Below, in pieces: positions 1 to 10,430 of a DNA stretch of 64,000 nucleotides. The first letter of the stretch is position 1, and each line of letters starts with the position of its first letter. This DNA comes from Plutella xylostella (lineage: Eukaryota; Arthropoda; Insecta; Lepidoptera; Plutellidae), in contig NC_064002.1 in the NCBI RefSeq assembly GCF_932276165.1, positions 1,612,001-1,676,000 of the forward strand. Reading direction: 5' to 3'. A program made the position numbers and the translations under genes. A model generated the notes under the pieces. That model ran no database searches. It had not been told where the DNA came from and worked only from the letters and a program-made list of their open reading frames with translations.

Positions 1-67
1 AGGGTCTAGACCATATGCATACCAAATTTCATTCAAATCCGTTCAGTAGTTTTGGCGTGAAAGAGTA

Positions 68-98
<31 letters not shown>

Positions 99-137
99 CA
101 GTTACTATCGCATTTATAATATTAGTTAGGATAAAAT
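1..137 (+). repeat. (CAGA)n-associated lepidopteran repeat, 3' part
   Basis: A cut-off copy of a dispersed family. It contains CCATATGCATACCAAATTTC, then GTTTTGGCGTGAAAGAGTAA, a (CAGA)n tract and a TTATAATATTAGTTAGGAT end. Three more copies are at 12859-13070, 15683-15896 (reverse) and 37235-37385. The fullest copy starts near an ACTAGCTGTCCCGCGCGCTT block. It resembles the microsatellite-associated repeats, possibly RTE- or Helitron-related, that are common in Lepidoptera; the class is not settled here. Confidence 0.75.
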
Positions 138-138
138 A

Positions 139-2082
139 TGGTATTAGTAGTTATTATACTGTCGACGCGCTTTCCTTCAGATAATATGATGTACCCACCC
201 TAAAATAGCCATTTGGTATAGCTAGGTACTAGGCAGGGTAGGCTATGTACTTATTAGCGCCGCCAATGAGCCGTTTTCCTTGACAGCTGTCAGTTGAGCT
301 TTTGGGTAAGAGGATAGATGGCGTGAAAACGCAGTGTATCAACTGTCAAAAATTACATAGAGAGCAAAGAGTACTAAACTCAGAATAAGAACTCAAACTC
401 AAACTATCTCAAAAGAGTCACTATCTCAAGTGCACTAACTCTACATTATCAAGGGAGGAGGAGCAGATAGCTCAACTACAACTCAATTAATACAGGAGAA
501 ACACAAGGAAACTGAGAAAACTTGAAAAGAACGGCTGTACGCACAATCGCACTGAACGCTGAAGCAACAGTGACATCGACATCATAGAGAAAATAATACT
601 ACAATTCTACCTACCTACGTCACTTTCACATTTCGTTAGCCTCACAGAATAACATATTGTGATCTGAGTGTGTTCTGAGGGTTTGAAAGTTGGTACAACC
701 CCAGACAACGCCATCTATTTCTCCAAAAAGGAACTTTTTTTTTTTTTTAACAAACGCCTCATTGAAAAAAAACTGCTTCGTTACACGCCCTCTTCCTGCT
801 TATTCAAATTTTTAGAACCTACCTCCCAATACCCAGTACATAGAAAGTGTAAAGCTGAGGTTGTTTCTGCCAGAAAAGGAATAATCATGTTTCCTCTAAA
901 GCTAAAAACGCCATCTTGTGCAAGGAAGCTGAACTAGGAAAACCTTTCAGACTCTCGGAAAAGCAACTGCTACGCAAAGGCTACGACCGCTACGAACATT
1001 TATCTCGCTACGATGTTACGGGCTCGACGTCACAGTTCAGCTACACGATAAAAGATGGCGCTAGTAGGAGTTAATTAAAACCATGCCCTGAAAATATTCA
1101 ATTTTATAGCATACCTTAAGATTACTAATACAACAGCGAATGTTACATAAATAATGTATTTAAAAGAATACCTAGAGTGGCTCAGGCTGGCACGACGACG
1201 CCCCTTTCATGACTAATCCGAGAAAGTATTGATGATTACACACACACTTATGGTTCTTCAAATAAGTATATAAAAATATGTACAATTGTTTTGTCTATCA
1301 GCTGCGGGATTTTATTAACAAAGACAAATATAGTCGTACAAAACTTTTATAATATAAGTTAATAAGATAGCGAAGCGCAAGAGAACCCACTCCTCAAGGC
1401 AATGACAAAATTACAACCAAAATCCGTAAACGAAAACTGCCGCACTTGTTAGAATAACAATATAACTACCCTCATTTATTGATAAAAAATATTCGATGAA
1501 TTGAATCAAACGATGAAACTGAAAAATATTTAGGTAAATCCTGTTCTTGTGAAAGAATATTCTATCTATCTAAATACTTTTCTAGTTATGAATTCAAGAT
1601 TTATGGCAATTAATATCAACTAATTTCTACCGTGAGAACCAAAATTACAATTCGTTTTTATCGTTGAATAAATTGATTACCAGAAATCCCTTTCACCTTA
1701 CAGGCTATAAGTAACTACAGGTTCGTTAATTGTTATTCAATCAAATTAACAAATTACCTAAGTTCAGTAGTGGTACTCTCGACGCGCAATCGATTGTGTC
1801 ACGCTTGCCTTCGAGTCATTTGGCACTCTGGAACACGATGGTGTCGCCACCTTGCCTACCGTATTTGGTGGTTTTCGGGTGAACTAGTCTAAATTCGGTT
1901 ACGAACGCAAGTTGGTACTCTTGACCGCCATTTTGACAGTTGTCAATATTGAACATACTGAATATACGCAATCGCTAAGGCAAGAAGAAAAAAGTAACTT
2001 TATTACTTGTATTTGTACTTCTGAGTGGCGATTTTGTGTGGTTTTGTGTGGTACTGGTATTTGAGACTAAAGATGCTGTGTT
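139..2082. other. no gene recognised
   Basis: AT-rich non-coding DNA. The short open frames (for example 668-937, which runs through a poly-T tract) show no recognisable protein. The stretch before 2083 holds a TTGACAGTTGTCAA inverted motif and may be the 5' end of the Harbinger fragment that follows. No splice-bounded exon could be supported. Confidence 0.5.
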
Positions 2083-2271
2083 ATGGCTTATTTAGCACTA
2101 CGAATAGCGATTTTGCGCAATGCGCAGCGAAGAGATATCCGGAGGCGCAAAAATCAGCGGCGAATGGTGAGATATTTGGACGGAGCAGTGGAAATGGGAC
2201 AGGCGGAGTTCGTCGATAATTACCGCCTCACAAAAGAACTTTTTGATGAACTATGTGGAGACATAGAGCCC
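2083..2271 (+). pseudogene. PIF/Harbinger transposase, N-terminal fragment
   Basis: An ATG-initiated frame of about 63 codons. It reads as an Arg-rich N-terminus (RRDIRRRKNQRR) followed by FVDNYRLTKELFDELC and DIEPF. This is the arrangement at the start of PIF/Harbinger (HARBI1-type) transposases, where a basic stretch precedes an FRxxFRLSKxxF-like helix. The catalytic DDE nuclease domain is absent, because coding similarity stops where a reverse-oriented dispersed repeat begins (ATGAAGGAAGGGTTTAGG). It is therefore a dead fragment, truncated or split by repeat insertion. The assignment rests on motif resemblance only; no second half was found downstream. Confidence 0.55.
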
Positions 2272-2345
2272 TTCATGAAGGAAGGGTTTAGGCCTAGTCC
2301 ACCACGCTGGCCTAGTGCGGGTTGGTGGACCCCAACACAAGCAAG
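2272..2345 (-). repeat. ACCAACCCGCACTAGG repeat (module 2)
   Basis: A reverse-oriented copy of a dispersed repeat with the core GTCCACCAACCCGCACTAGG and CAGCGTGGTGGACTAGGCC. Other copies are at 14822-14935 (+), 37520-37640 (+) and 38193-38288 (-). It ends the Harbinger reading frame. It is probably a LINE-derived 3' fragment common in moths and butterflies. Confidence 0.7.
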
Positions 2346-2355
2346 CTTGTGCTGA

Positions 2356-2640
2356 AAGAGTTTATTTATTTATTTGAAGACCAACAAATGATACACTTGT
2401 TACATACATCAAGGCTACATAAATAAAATACAGTACAGGCCTCTGACTAGGATTAAGCACTGCTGCCGAAGCAGCAACCGGGCCCCACGGCTTAACGTGC
2501 CGTCCGAAGCACGGAAGCGTCCAGAAAAGAACCACTTGAAATTGGTCACCCATCCAATGGCTGACCATGCCAGTTGTTGCTTGACCTCAGTGATCAGTTA
2601 CGATCACTGAAGCCCGCTCGACTACAGACGCTTCGATAGT
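2356..2640 (-). repeat. LINE-like 3' fragment with (AAAT)n tail (module 1)
   Basis: Read on the minus strand, this carries a block with GACGGCACGTTAAGC and CGGTTGCTGC. It then runs to a CTTCAAATAAATAAATAAA tail, the simple-repeat 3' end of a non-LTR element. A second copy of the block lies at 14690-14830 on the plus strand, directly followed by module 2. The modules are adjacent at both sites, so they are probably parts of one element family. Confidence 0.6.
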
Positions 2641-3160
2641 GTCAACTTGACACTATTCACGACAGTTTTTGTTATTTTTTCCTTTTCATTCATTCTTTCA
2701 CAAAGTCGTAAAAAAAGTTTCAAACAATCATAACCAAATTTTAAGTGAAACCGAATTGTAACCAAATAGACGTCAAGAGTACCAAATCTAAATTGAAATT
2801 GGTTCTGACTCGAGCACAATATTAACGCAATATGAATAACCGTCTTGCGTATCAAGAGTAGCAGTACAGATGCCAAGAACCTAATATAAATTGAGTTTAC
2901 GTACTTAATTGAATCTAGATTCAAATCAGTCAGAATTAATTATAATTAGTCTAAAGGCAACATTTAAGTTCTGGCAGGCCTATGTCACTCCGCGCGTGGG
3001 CGGCGCAGGCGCCGGCCTGCCGCCTGCCGCCTCGGGGGGGCGAATTTAGTCGGCTGCCGCAAGCGGAAGACGATACACGCGCGCGCTATTTGTTCCTATT
3101 TCGTACTAGTTTATAAATGTCGTATTTAGGTATTTATAAAAAATTATGAATAGAAAAATG
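2641..3160. other. non-coding, with a short GC-rich island
   Basis: Mostly AT-rich with no gene. The exception is a sharply GC-rich patch at about 2975-3070 (GCCGGCCTGCCGCCTGCCGC followed by a G run), lying just before the THAP-like exon. It could be the promoter of that gene or element, but this is inference only. Confidence 0.4.
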
Positions 3161-3167
3161 GACATAA

Positions 3168-3271
3168 AAAGAAGAAAAAGCAGCAAAAAAATACTGTGCC
3201 GTATTTAATTGCTTAAATACGGATCGTGATCCAAATTTAAATTTTTTTAGATTACCAAAAGATGCTGACAG
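3168..3271 (+). pseudogene. THAP-type zinc-finger exon (partial)
   Basis: The frame of 3168-3272 reads a Lys-rich lead, then KYCAVFNCLNTDRDPNLNFF and RLPKDADR. This matches the start of a THAP domain: C-x4-C, then a hydrophobic/Phe stretch, then the F/L-P-K-D signature. An AG|GTAAAA splice donor follows directly at 3270/3272, where THAP domains are often interrupted by an intron. An in-frame stop lies upstream at 3165 and no ATG was found between, so a first exon is missing or the copy is decayed. THAP domains occur in host transcription factors and in P-element-type transposases. The second half of the finger was not found nearby. Confidence 0.5.
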
Positions 3272-3630
3272 GTAAAACTAATCTAAGTATTTTATTGATT
3301 TCTTCTGCGTTCCTTATTTGAAATGAAATTAATACGAACTACAAACTCTTTTTTTCTCCTTGTTGAACAAAGTCTATTCCAATATTTTTTTCGTTAAAGT
3401 ATTAAATTTACAGACACAACTACCTTCAAAATGTATTAATGAATCGATTATAAAATGTGCACTGAGTGGGATTAGTGCTTAACGAAACTAACACGTTCTG
3501 TATCATAATATAAATTATATCCATAATATAAATTATAACGAAAAAAAAACATGTTTTCACAAAATTAAATGTTTTAGGTACTTACTTCAAAATATCTTAA
3601 CTATGAAATTGTCATTGTTTTTACTGGTTA

Positions 3631-3883
3631 TTTCCAATAGAAAAAAAGTTTGGAATAGCTTTGTATTCTAAATTCAAATTAATTTTGTTTTAAAAACATG
3701 ACATTCTTTTTACAAACTCCAAGTCTTTTGCTTATTGATTATTAGTATTATGGTACTAGTTATTATTCTGTGGTATTATTACATATTACGCAAGGAAAGA
3801 TTTGGGTTACACTTAAAAAAAAAAAGATTTACGCATAAATACTATTGCATGGTCATTTCCAATAGAAAAAAAGTTTGGAATAG
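3631..3883 (+). repeat. local tandem duplication split by the LTR element
   Basis: TTTCCAATAG and AAGTTTGGAATAG occur at 3631-3658 and again at 3856-3883, an offset of 225 bp. In the first copy the sequence runs on uninterrupted into CTTTGTATTCTAAATTCAAA. In the second, that continuation is displaced to 7428 by the LTR retrotransposon. Confidence 0.7.
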
Positions 3884-3996
3884 TGTGATATTTAGGGAAA
3901 TAATATACGAGTTTGCTGTTCACCATTCTTCTATTCGGTAATAGACAACCTAAACATATAAATAAACTTCTATATCAAAAAGGTCCAAACACCACA
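3884..3996 (-). repeat. 3' LTR of the mag-like element
   Basis: 113 bp, the counterpart of 7315-7427 with a few substitutions. On the minus strand it is preceded by a purine tract (AGTAGGGGAGGAA, about 3997-4010) that fits the polypurine plus-strand primer. Confidence 0.9.
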
Positions 3997-4010
3997 TTCC
4001 TCCCCTACTA
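3997..4010 (-). other. polypurine tract
   Basis: On the minus strand a G/A run (GTAGGGGAGGAA) abuts the 3' LTR, the usual place for plus-strand DNA priming in LTR elements. Confidence 0.7.
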
Positions 4011-4138
4011 TTTACAAAACAATATAAGCAACTTAAAAATCAATACAACCTTACACATTAATCCAACTAAAGTAATAACTCATTAACAAAACAAAATCAA
4101 ATAATTATTTACATAAAATATTTCCTTCTTATTATACT

Positions 4139-5805
4139 TTACTTATATATAGGGTTCGGATTCCTAGTGGAACGTACTGGCCGACCACTGTCACCCACTG
4201 GTGGCTGAGGAGCAACCTCGCCTCTACTCTCCTCCCCCTCTATACAAGTGCCAGCAGTAACATCGGTGCAGTCAAAGTATGGCACATCATCATCATCTTC
4301 CACAATACCCTTATATTTCAGGAGGTGATCAACATGCTTTCTAACTTTCACATCTAAATCTCCTATGTACACTATATACATCATGGCACCTATCTTTTCT
4401 TCAACCTTGCCCAGTTTCCATTCAGTCCTATTACCATTATTAAAAAAACATTTAGCCAAAACATAGTCACCGATACAAAAGTTGGCTCGCCTATGGCCAC
4501 CGTACTGTCTACATTGAGAGTCTTGCTGAGCAGAAACATTTCTCTGAGCTTCAGCCGACAGCGACACTGTAGCCGGCGCATCCTGCGGAGCTGGCGGCAG
4601 TGGTGAGCCTCGCAACAGATCGAAACGACCGCGCAACGTGCGACCGAACATTAACTGCGCAGGAGAAACTGTCGTCAAATGAACCGAGTTCCTGTAGTCA
4701 AATAAATATCTATTTACACCACTCTGACAAGCTGTTTGACTATCTCCCGGTTTTAGTATCACCTTCAAAGCCCTTTTTACCGTCTTAACGCTATTTTCTG
4801 CCTGGCCATTTGATGCCGGATGGTACGGTGCGCTGGTGATGTGGCTTATACCATTGTGCCCACAAAAACGCTCAAACTCGGCTGACACAAAATTGGGCCC
4901 ATTATCACTCACTAGGGTCTCCACCAATCCAAATCTGCTAAAAAGCTCTTCTAATTTTTTTAACACACTTTTAGTGTCCGTTTTGCTCATCACATAGCAT
5001 TCTACCCATTTTGTATGTGCATCTACAGCAACTAGAAACTGCTTGTCGTGCAGTGAAAACATATCAATGTGCATGCGCTGCCACGGCCGCTCCGGGTATG
5101 TCCAGACAGCGAGCGGCGCGCGCGGCGGCGCGGGCCTCAGCGCGGCGCACGCGGAGCACGAGCCCACTATCTCCTCGAGAGAGAAATGAGAGCTATGCAG
5201 TTCATCTAGTAACTGTTTACGAAATTTACTAGGTATAACCAATTTATGGCCCCTAATAATGCAATCGTTCTCTCGAGACAGTTCTAATCTACACCTATAG
5301 TATGGCCTCAAATCATCATCATTACATTTGGCAGGCCATCCATTCCTAATACAGTTCGATACTTTAATCAAAACTGGGTCTCGGCTGGTTTCAATTTTTA
5401 CATCGGCTATTGTGATCGGTTTCAATAAAGAATCCGACATAAAATGTATATACAGTCCCGTTTCATTATTTTCGGAATTATCATCTTTGTAGCTACCTAT
5501 TGCTCGAGAGAGAAAATCAGCAACATTATCCTGGCTTCTAACGTACTCTATCTCGAAATTGTAAGCCGTCAAGAACAATGCATACCGCTGCAACCTGTTC
5601 GCCGCTAATTCCGGTACGCCCTTTTTGTTACCGAATATGGTGATCAACGGTTTGTGATCAGTCCTCAGAACAAACGGCTCTCCACGTCCATAAAGGTAAT
5701 GGTGAAACTTTTTCACTGCGAACACTATGGCTGTTGCTTCTTTCTGAATCTGGGCATAGTTACACTCCGCTTTAGAAAGCGAACGCGAAGCGTAAACAAC
5801 GACGT
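4139..5805 (-). pseudogene. RNase H end and integrase of the mag-like element
   Basis: An open frame that picks up at VVYASRSLSKAECNYAQ, typical of the middle of a Ty3/gypsy RNase H. It continues through LRTDHKPL and NVADFLSRA (end of RNase H) into integrase. The integrase core is present: a first Asp in MHIDMFS, a second in LVSDNGPNF, and a Glu in HPASNGQAENSVK. The zinc-binding domain is abnormal: LHSSHFSLEEIVGSCSAC leaves only ten residues between the second His and the first Cys, where about thirty are usual, implying a small in-frame deletion. No natural ATG starts the frame; it is the displaced second half of a gag-pol polyprotein. Confidence 0.85.
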
Positions 5806-7239
5806 AGGAGTAGCGATCTCGGAATGCTCAACCTTTTCCAGAATCCCTAACTCCACGAGGCGATTCAGCTCCTCTTCGACCTTTGCCTTCAAGGCAAGAG
5901 GAACGGGCCGCGGCTTGAAATACTTAAACTGTGAACCTTCTTTAATCTTAATTTCTATTTTATGCTTATTGAACGTACCTAATTCGTCCCTAAACAATTT
6001 TTCATATTTCTCTTTTAAGTACGTTTCATAGTCACCCCTTTGAATGTTAAGGCAGTTCTCAGAACATAACTTCAAATTGAATGCGCCAATAAAATCCCGC
6101 CCTAGTAACACTGGTTGTCTTTCATCTGTGTCAATGACGTACATGCCAATCGTTTTAACAGAATTGTCAAATGATATTGGCAGATGTAAACAGCCCATCG
6201 GTGTTATTTTGGTGCCGTTGTAACAATTCAGTATCATATGACACGGCTTCAATTTATATTTATGTTTGAAATGCTTATCATACATCCCTTTAGGTAACAC
6301 AGAAACAGCGCTTCCACTATCTACTTCGCACGAAATCTGTTCACTCGCTATCGCTACGATCTGTCGCATAGGCTCACCATTATAAGTTTTGATGTGAAAC
6401 AATTCGCAATATTTACCGTCTACAATGTCGCTGTCGCTGTCCTCCGGCTGTAGGAAATTGTTCCGCCTAGACTTGCACATTCTTCTGAGATGGCCCTTCT
6501 TATTGCAATTCTGACACATCAAATTACTAAATCTACACTGGTCCGTCGTGTGGTTCCGGTAGCCGCACACCTTACACCTGCCTGCTCGTGTCTGCGCTGC
6601 GGGTGACGGCGCGACCGCCGGCGTGGCGCGGCCCGCGCCGCTGCCCGCTCGCATCTCGAGCAGTTGCGGCGGCTCCCCAGCGCCTCGTGCGCCGCGCAGC
6701 GCCTGCCGCGCGCACCGCACGCCCTGCGCCAGCTCCAGTGCCTTGTTCATTGTGAGCGTCTCCACACTCTCCGCGAACAGTCGCTCCTTCTCCTTCGCGT
6801 CGTCCAGTCCGAGGACGAATCGGTCGCGCAGCGCCGTGTCGAGCTCCGTTCCGAACCCGCAGTACTGCGCCGCCCTCCGCACTCGAGCCGCCCACTCGGC
6901 CAGTCCCTCTCCTGCCCACTGCTCCGCCTTGTAGAAAGTGCACCTTTCTGCGAAGCTGCACCTCTTTGGCTCCAGGTGCAGGTCTAGCAATGCTACAAGC
7001 GCCTTGTACTCCACATTGTCTAGTAAGGTCGGGAAGGCCAAGTCTTTTACGACCCGCTATGTGTCATCAACCAGCGCCGTCAGCAGCAAGGCTCTCCTTT
7101 TAAGGCCTGCTGCATCGTTTTCTTCGGTAATGTCGTTTGCTATGCAGAACTGTACAAACCGGTCTTTGAAAATTTGCCATTCTTGACAGGCGTGGTCGAA
7201 ATTTAGGTTACCACCGAATATACATGTGCTAGAACTCAT
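5806..7239 (-). pseudogene. gag, zinc knuckles, protease and RT start of the mag-like element
   Basis: Begins with ATG at 7239 and reads a gag N-terminus. An in-frame TAG at 7057-7059 interrupts it after about 60 codons; the same frame then continues as gag to 5725. Two CCHC knuckles follow (CKVCGYRNHTTDQC and CQNCNKKGHLRRMC). Next is an aspartic protease active site (CEVDSGSAVSVLP), and then the linker into RT (LNRLVELGILEKVEHSEIATP). At about 5802-5807 the RT coding sequence ends and RNase H sequence in another frame begins. The catalytic palm and the first part of RNase H, likely about 1 kb, are therefore deleted. The interior is strikingly GC- and Arg-rich (about 6600-6960), which produces long shadow frames on both strands. 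Confidence 0.85.
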
Positions 7240-7295
7240 AATGTATACCTTCCGCTCTTGCTATGTGTATTAATTTACTATTTACACTTGACGTG

Positions 7296-7313
7296 GGGTC
7301 TTATTCGTCGCCA
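7296..7313 (-). other. primer binding site of the mag-like element
   Basis: One base inside the 5' LTR the minus strand reads TGGCGACGAATAAG. The first nine bases complement the 3' end of a Ser-tRNA of the GCU type (ending TCGTCGCCA), the primer family expected for mag elements. The match then fades, so the tRNA assignment is tentative. Confidence 0.55.
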
Positions 7314-7314
7314 A

Positions 7315-7427
7315 TGTGATATTTAGGGAAATAATATACGAGTTTGCTGTTCACCATTCTTCTATTCGGTAATAGACAACGTAAACATATAAATAAACTT
7401 CTACATCAAAAAGGTCCAAACACCACA
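7315..7427 (-). repeat. 5' LTR of the mag-like element
   Basis: 113 bp, TG...CA termini, matching 3884-3996. It is followed outside by the AATAG target duplicate and the displaced continuation of the target repeat. Confidence 0.9.
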
Positions 7428-7432
7428 AATAG

Positions 7433-9240
7433 CTTTGTATTCTAAATTCAAATTATTTTGTTTTAATATCATGACATTCTTTTTACAAACTCAATCCGTT
7501 GCGTAGTAAAGTTGTGGTGCTGAGGCAACCCTAAGGTGGCTTCTTTTTCAATGCGTATAACCACGTATAACTTATTATGCACCGTAGTCCAGTGAAATAA
7601 GGCGCATATTCCCTCAAAAATAAATTGGTAGGTAAGTAAATAAAAACGTTTGCGGCTGGAGCGCGATCTAAATTAGATCTTATTGCTTATAGAGTCATAT
7701 TTCTTTGATAGCCATTGCGAAGATGGACTTCTGTACCTGGTACTAGTTATTATTCTGTGGTTCTGGTAGATAGGAAAAATGGTAAAGGTTTCACATAGGC
7801 CAATCAGGGCAGAGTACTTTGTGAGTCTAGCCAAAGTAGCCAATCAAAGTATCCGATCGCATCACATAGAATTCTGAATGAGCACCGCTACCAATTTTAC
7901 AGAGACATAGTACTAGAAATATATCTATCTAAAAAACCACGTCGATAAAAGTAAGTTTGGTATATGAACCTTGAACTTTAACCTATCCCAACATTATTAT
8001 TAGAAGGCAAAAGACTGTAAATTATTTGTAAAAGGTTTGATCAAGGTATAAAGTATACAAAATTAAACAGTAAAATTAAAATTTCCTACCGACCAAGGCT
8101 GCTTTTGGTATGAAATTGGTCCTGCAGGTAAATCAAAATTATGAAATCACCAAGGGAATGTTGGGAGGAATTTCGGTCCAATATTTTTAGAATATTATGT
8201 AGCTAATTTAATAAAAATTGACTGATGAGAGATATTAGACTGCCCCTGTCTACGGACCCTTGACCTCGCCAAAATCTACCCAGTGTAGCTAAAGGGCTGA
8301 TATTTTTATAGATTTTTGAACCGCGACTAACTTTAACTATGGCATTCATACAAAAAGGTAACATAACTTTAACTTTATCATTCTCACACGAGTCAGCCTC
8401 GCACTTGGTCGATTTTTATACCTACTTAAGTAAAAATTAATAATCAGGATATACCCACAGCAGGATATGGGCCATCTCCCAACATACTATCCTAGTTTTT
8501 CTTTGTGTGCAAAGTGTTGCTCAGAAACTTAATAATTTCGTAAGAAATTTTTGCTGCGTTTACCGCGGCTGCGGCTCTATCTCGTTTGCATTACTGCATT
8601 CATTTTTTTTGTAAAAAAAAATATTTTTGTTAAATGTAGGGTCTTCTCCCTGCATCTTACACACCCCTACTTAGGTATATATTGTGTTTTACTAAAAAAA
8701 CGATAGTAAACTGAAGTATGTGTAGTTACTAGGTACTTATTATACATGTTGTCTAGACGCGTTTAGCAGAACAGCTCTCGGAAACTATTTGTTAAGCTAG
8801 TGTGACCCCCTAGCTACTCAGCTATGTTTGGTCCATCGCACGTGCTTCGCAGAGAAACTACCGTGTTTAGATTGAGACTCATTTAGAAGCAGGATTACTT
8901 ACGGGCTAAGTAATTCCTGTCTAGGAAATTACATTCTAGAACTTATATGTAGAGTGGTTCTGTGCATGTAATTAGATGCAAATTGTATGTAAAGTTTCAA
9001 CTAGTCTGTGTTTTCCGTAAGTACTTAAGTAACTAAATCGGTTTGTATGTTAAATTTCCCCTACTTGTTGAATGTGTTTTGACTGAAAGTTTAAAGGTTA
9101 AGGAAAGTTCCTTTTAAATGCAGCGTATATTCCACGTGGCACCAATATTTTCAATCATGATGGAATATGAAAGAACCGTTACCGATTTTCATATCCTGCT
9201 TTCTATGAGACATCTTATTCGCGCGAAACTAAAAAATAGT
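7433..9240. other. no gene recognised
   Basis: AT-rich DNA with repeat scraps. GGTACTAGTTATTATTCTGT at 7738 recurs near 3752. A patch at about 8450-8490 (CCCACAGCAGGATATGGGCC) resembles dispersed lepidopteran repeats. No exon or RNA gene could be supported. Confidence 0.5.
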
Positions 9241-9385
9241 ATAGTGCCACAAACTTATCTGTTCCGGTGAGAGCGAACTAAATTGGTCCATACCTCATTA
9301 CTTACTAAATGAATTTCATATTGACATAGATTATATGGACCAATTTAGTTCGCTCTCACCGGAACAGATAAGTTTGTGGCACTAT
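9241..9385. mobile_element. foldback MITE or long hairpin with 52-bp perfect arms
   Basis: Positions 9241-9292 and 9334-9385 are exact reverse complements (52 bp each; outer end ATAGTGCCACAAACTTATCT), separated by 41 bp. No clear target duplication was seen. The perfect arms suggest a recent miniature inverted-repeat element. An RNA from here would form a long unbroken duplex. Confidence 0.85.
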
Positions 9386-9711
9386 TGTAGGTATTTTAGT
9401 GTCAAATCAAATGAATCCGAAAATGGTTGTCAAAACAAGTTCGCAATAGGTACACCACACAGTATTTCCAGTAACAGTAGGTACCTAGTTAAAAAACACG
9501 GGTAATAAATATTTATAATTAGGAATTTAGTTTAGTTTTTATTTTTATGTCTTTTTTTTTTTTTGGTGTTATTTAATATTATATTCAAATTGTATTGTTT
9601 TGTTTTGTTGTATTTTTCAGTGTATTTGTGCAGCACCAAAAAAAATCTTTTTCTTTCTTTCAAATAAAAATAATACATAGACTCCAGTTCACAAACGTCC
9701 CTGAGACATTT

Positions 9712-10015
9712 GACGACCGAATGGCGTAGTGGTTAATGACGACCGAATGGCGTAGTGGTTAGTGACCTGACTACTGAGCCGATGGTCCCGGGTTCGATTC
9801 CCGGCTGGGGCAGATATTTGTTTAAAGACAGATATTTGTACTCAGGTCTTGGGTGTTGATATTTATATTAAGTATCTATCTATCTATGTATTTGTGTAGA
9901 TATATCAGCTGTCCGACACCCATAACACAGGTTCTGCCTAGCTTGGGGTCGGATGGCCGTGTGTGAGATGTCCCCACATATTTATTTATATTTATTATTT
10001 ATTTATTTATTTATT
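9712..10015 (+). mobile_element. tRNA-derived SINE, type 1 tail, duplicated head
   Basis: Has an RNA polymerase III A box (TGGCGTAGTGG) and a perfect B box (GGTTCGATTCC), then a tail with GGTTCTGCCTAGCTTGGGG and GGCCGTGTGTGAGATG, ending in ATTTATTTATTT. The first 26 bp (GACGACCGAATGGCGTAGTG...) are present twice in tandem, so there are two A boxes. The copy at 33417-33685 has the same tail and a single head. Confidence 0.9.
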
Positions 10016-10342
10016 ATTGCTTCTTCTACATACCTATTCATTTGTCGTCGTGTATAGCTAAATCTATAGCTATAACTATCTACCTACATATTTATAACTA
10101 CGTTGCCACATTCTCTCGACCCTCGACCCTTGAAGGGTAATCGGCCGAAGGGGCAGACGGTTTGTGGGTTAAAAGATAAGCCTTACAAAGTATAGGAAAC
10201 AGTATCGTTAAGTATTTGTGGTTAGGAGGAGATGCTTTTTGTGATAACGCCTCATCTTGGGAGGAACGGCAGGTCTTAATTTGTAAATGTTGTAGGTACA
10301 GTCAGGCAAATGTCTGTGAGGTACAACTATCCTACTATAATA

Positions 10343-10430
10343 AACAATCTATAAGCAGCGTCGCCCGCATGTCAAATCTGACGTAACTTGTATGGATCTG
10401 ACAGGTTAGTGACGCTGCTTACGGATTGTT
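10343..10430. repeat. short inverted-repeat element
   Basis: AACAATCTATAAGCAGCGTC at the left pairs with GACGCTGCTTACGGATTGTT at the right (20 bp with two mismatches), with a partly symmetric interior. It is a miniature hairpin element of about 88 bp. Confidence 0.6.

Larger units (their letters stand above)
3884..7427 (-). mobile_element. defective mag-like Ty3/gypsy LTR retrotransposon
   Basis: A 3.5-kb element on the minus strand bounded by 113-bp direct LTRs (TG...CA on both strands). It is flanked by a 5-bp target duplication AATAG (3879-3883 and 7428-7432). Gene order is gag, zinc knuckles, protease, remnant of reverse transcriptase, end of RNase H, integrase. The very short LTRs, the TGGCGACGA primer site (tRNA-Ser-like) and the protein style suggest the mag lineage, first known from Bombyx. 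It is non-autonomous: amber codon in gag, most of the RT missing, and a shortened integrase zinc-binding region. The two LTRs differ at a few positions, so it is not brand new. Confidence 0.9.

Noticed and set aside
668..937. 89-codon plus-strand frame
   Set aside because: Runs through a poly-T tract giving a Phe/Lys run; no recognisable domain.
6572..6987. Overlapping GC-rich open frames on both strands
   Set aside because: Shadows of the GC-rich gag segment of the mag-like element.
9738..9815. Possible tRNA gene (perfect A and B boxes)
   Set aside because: The same head occurs three times with SINE tails and does not close into a plausible tRNA cloverleaf; it is a tRNA-derived SINE.
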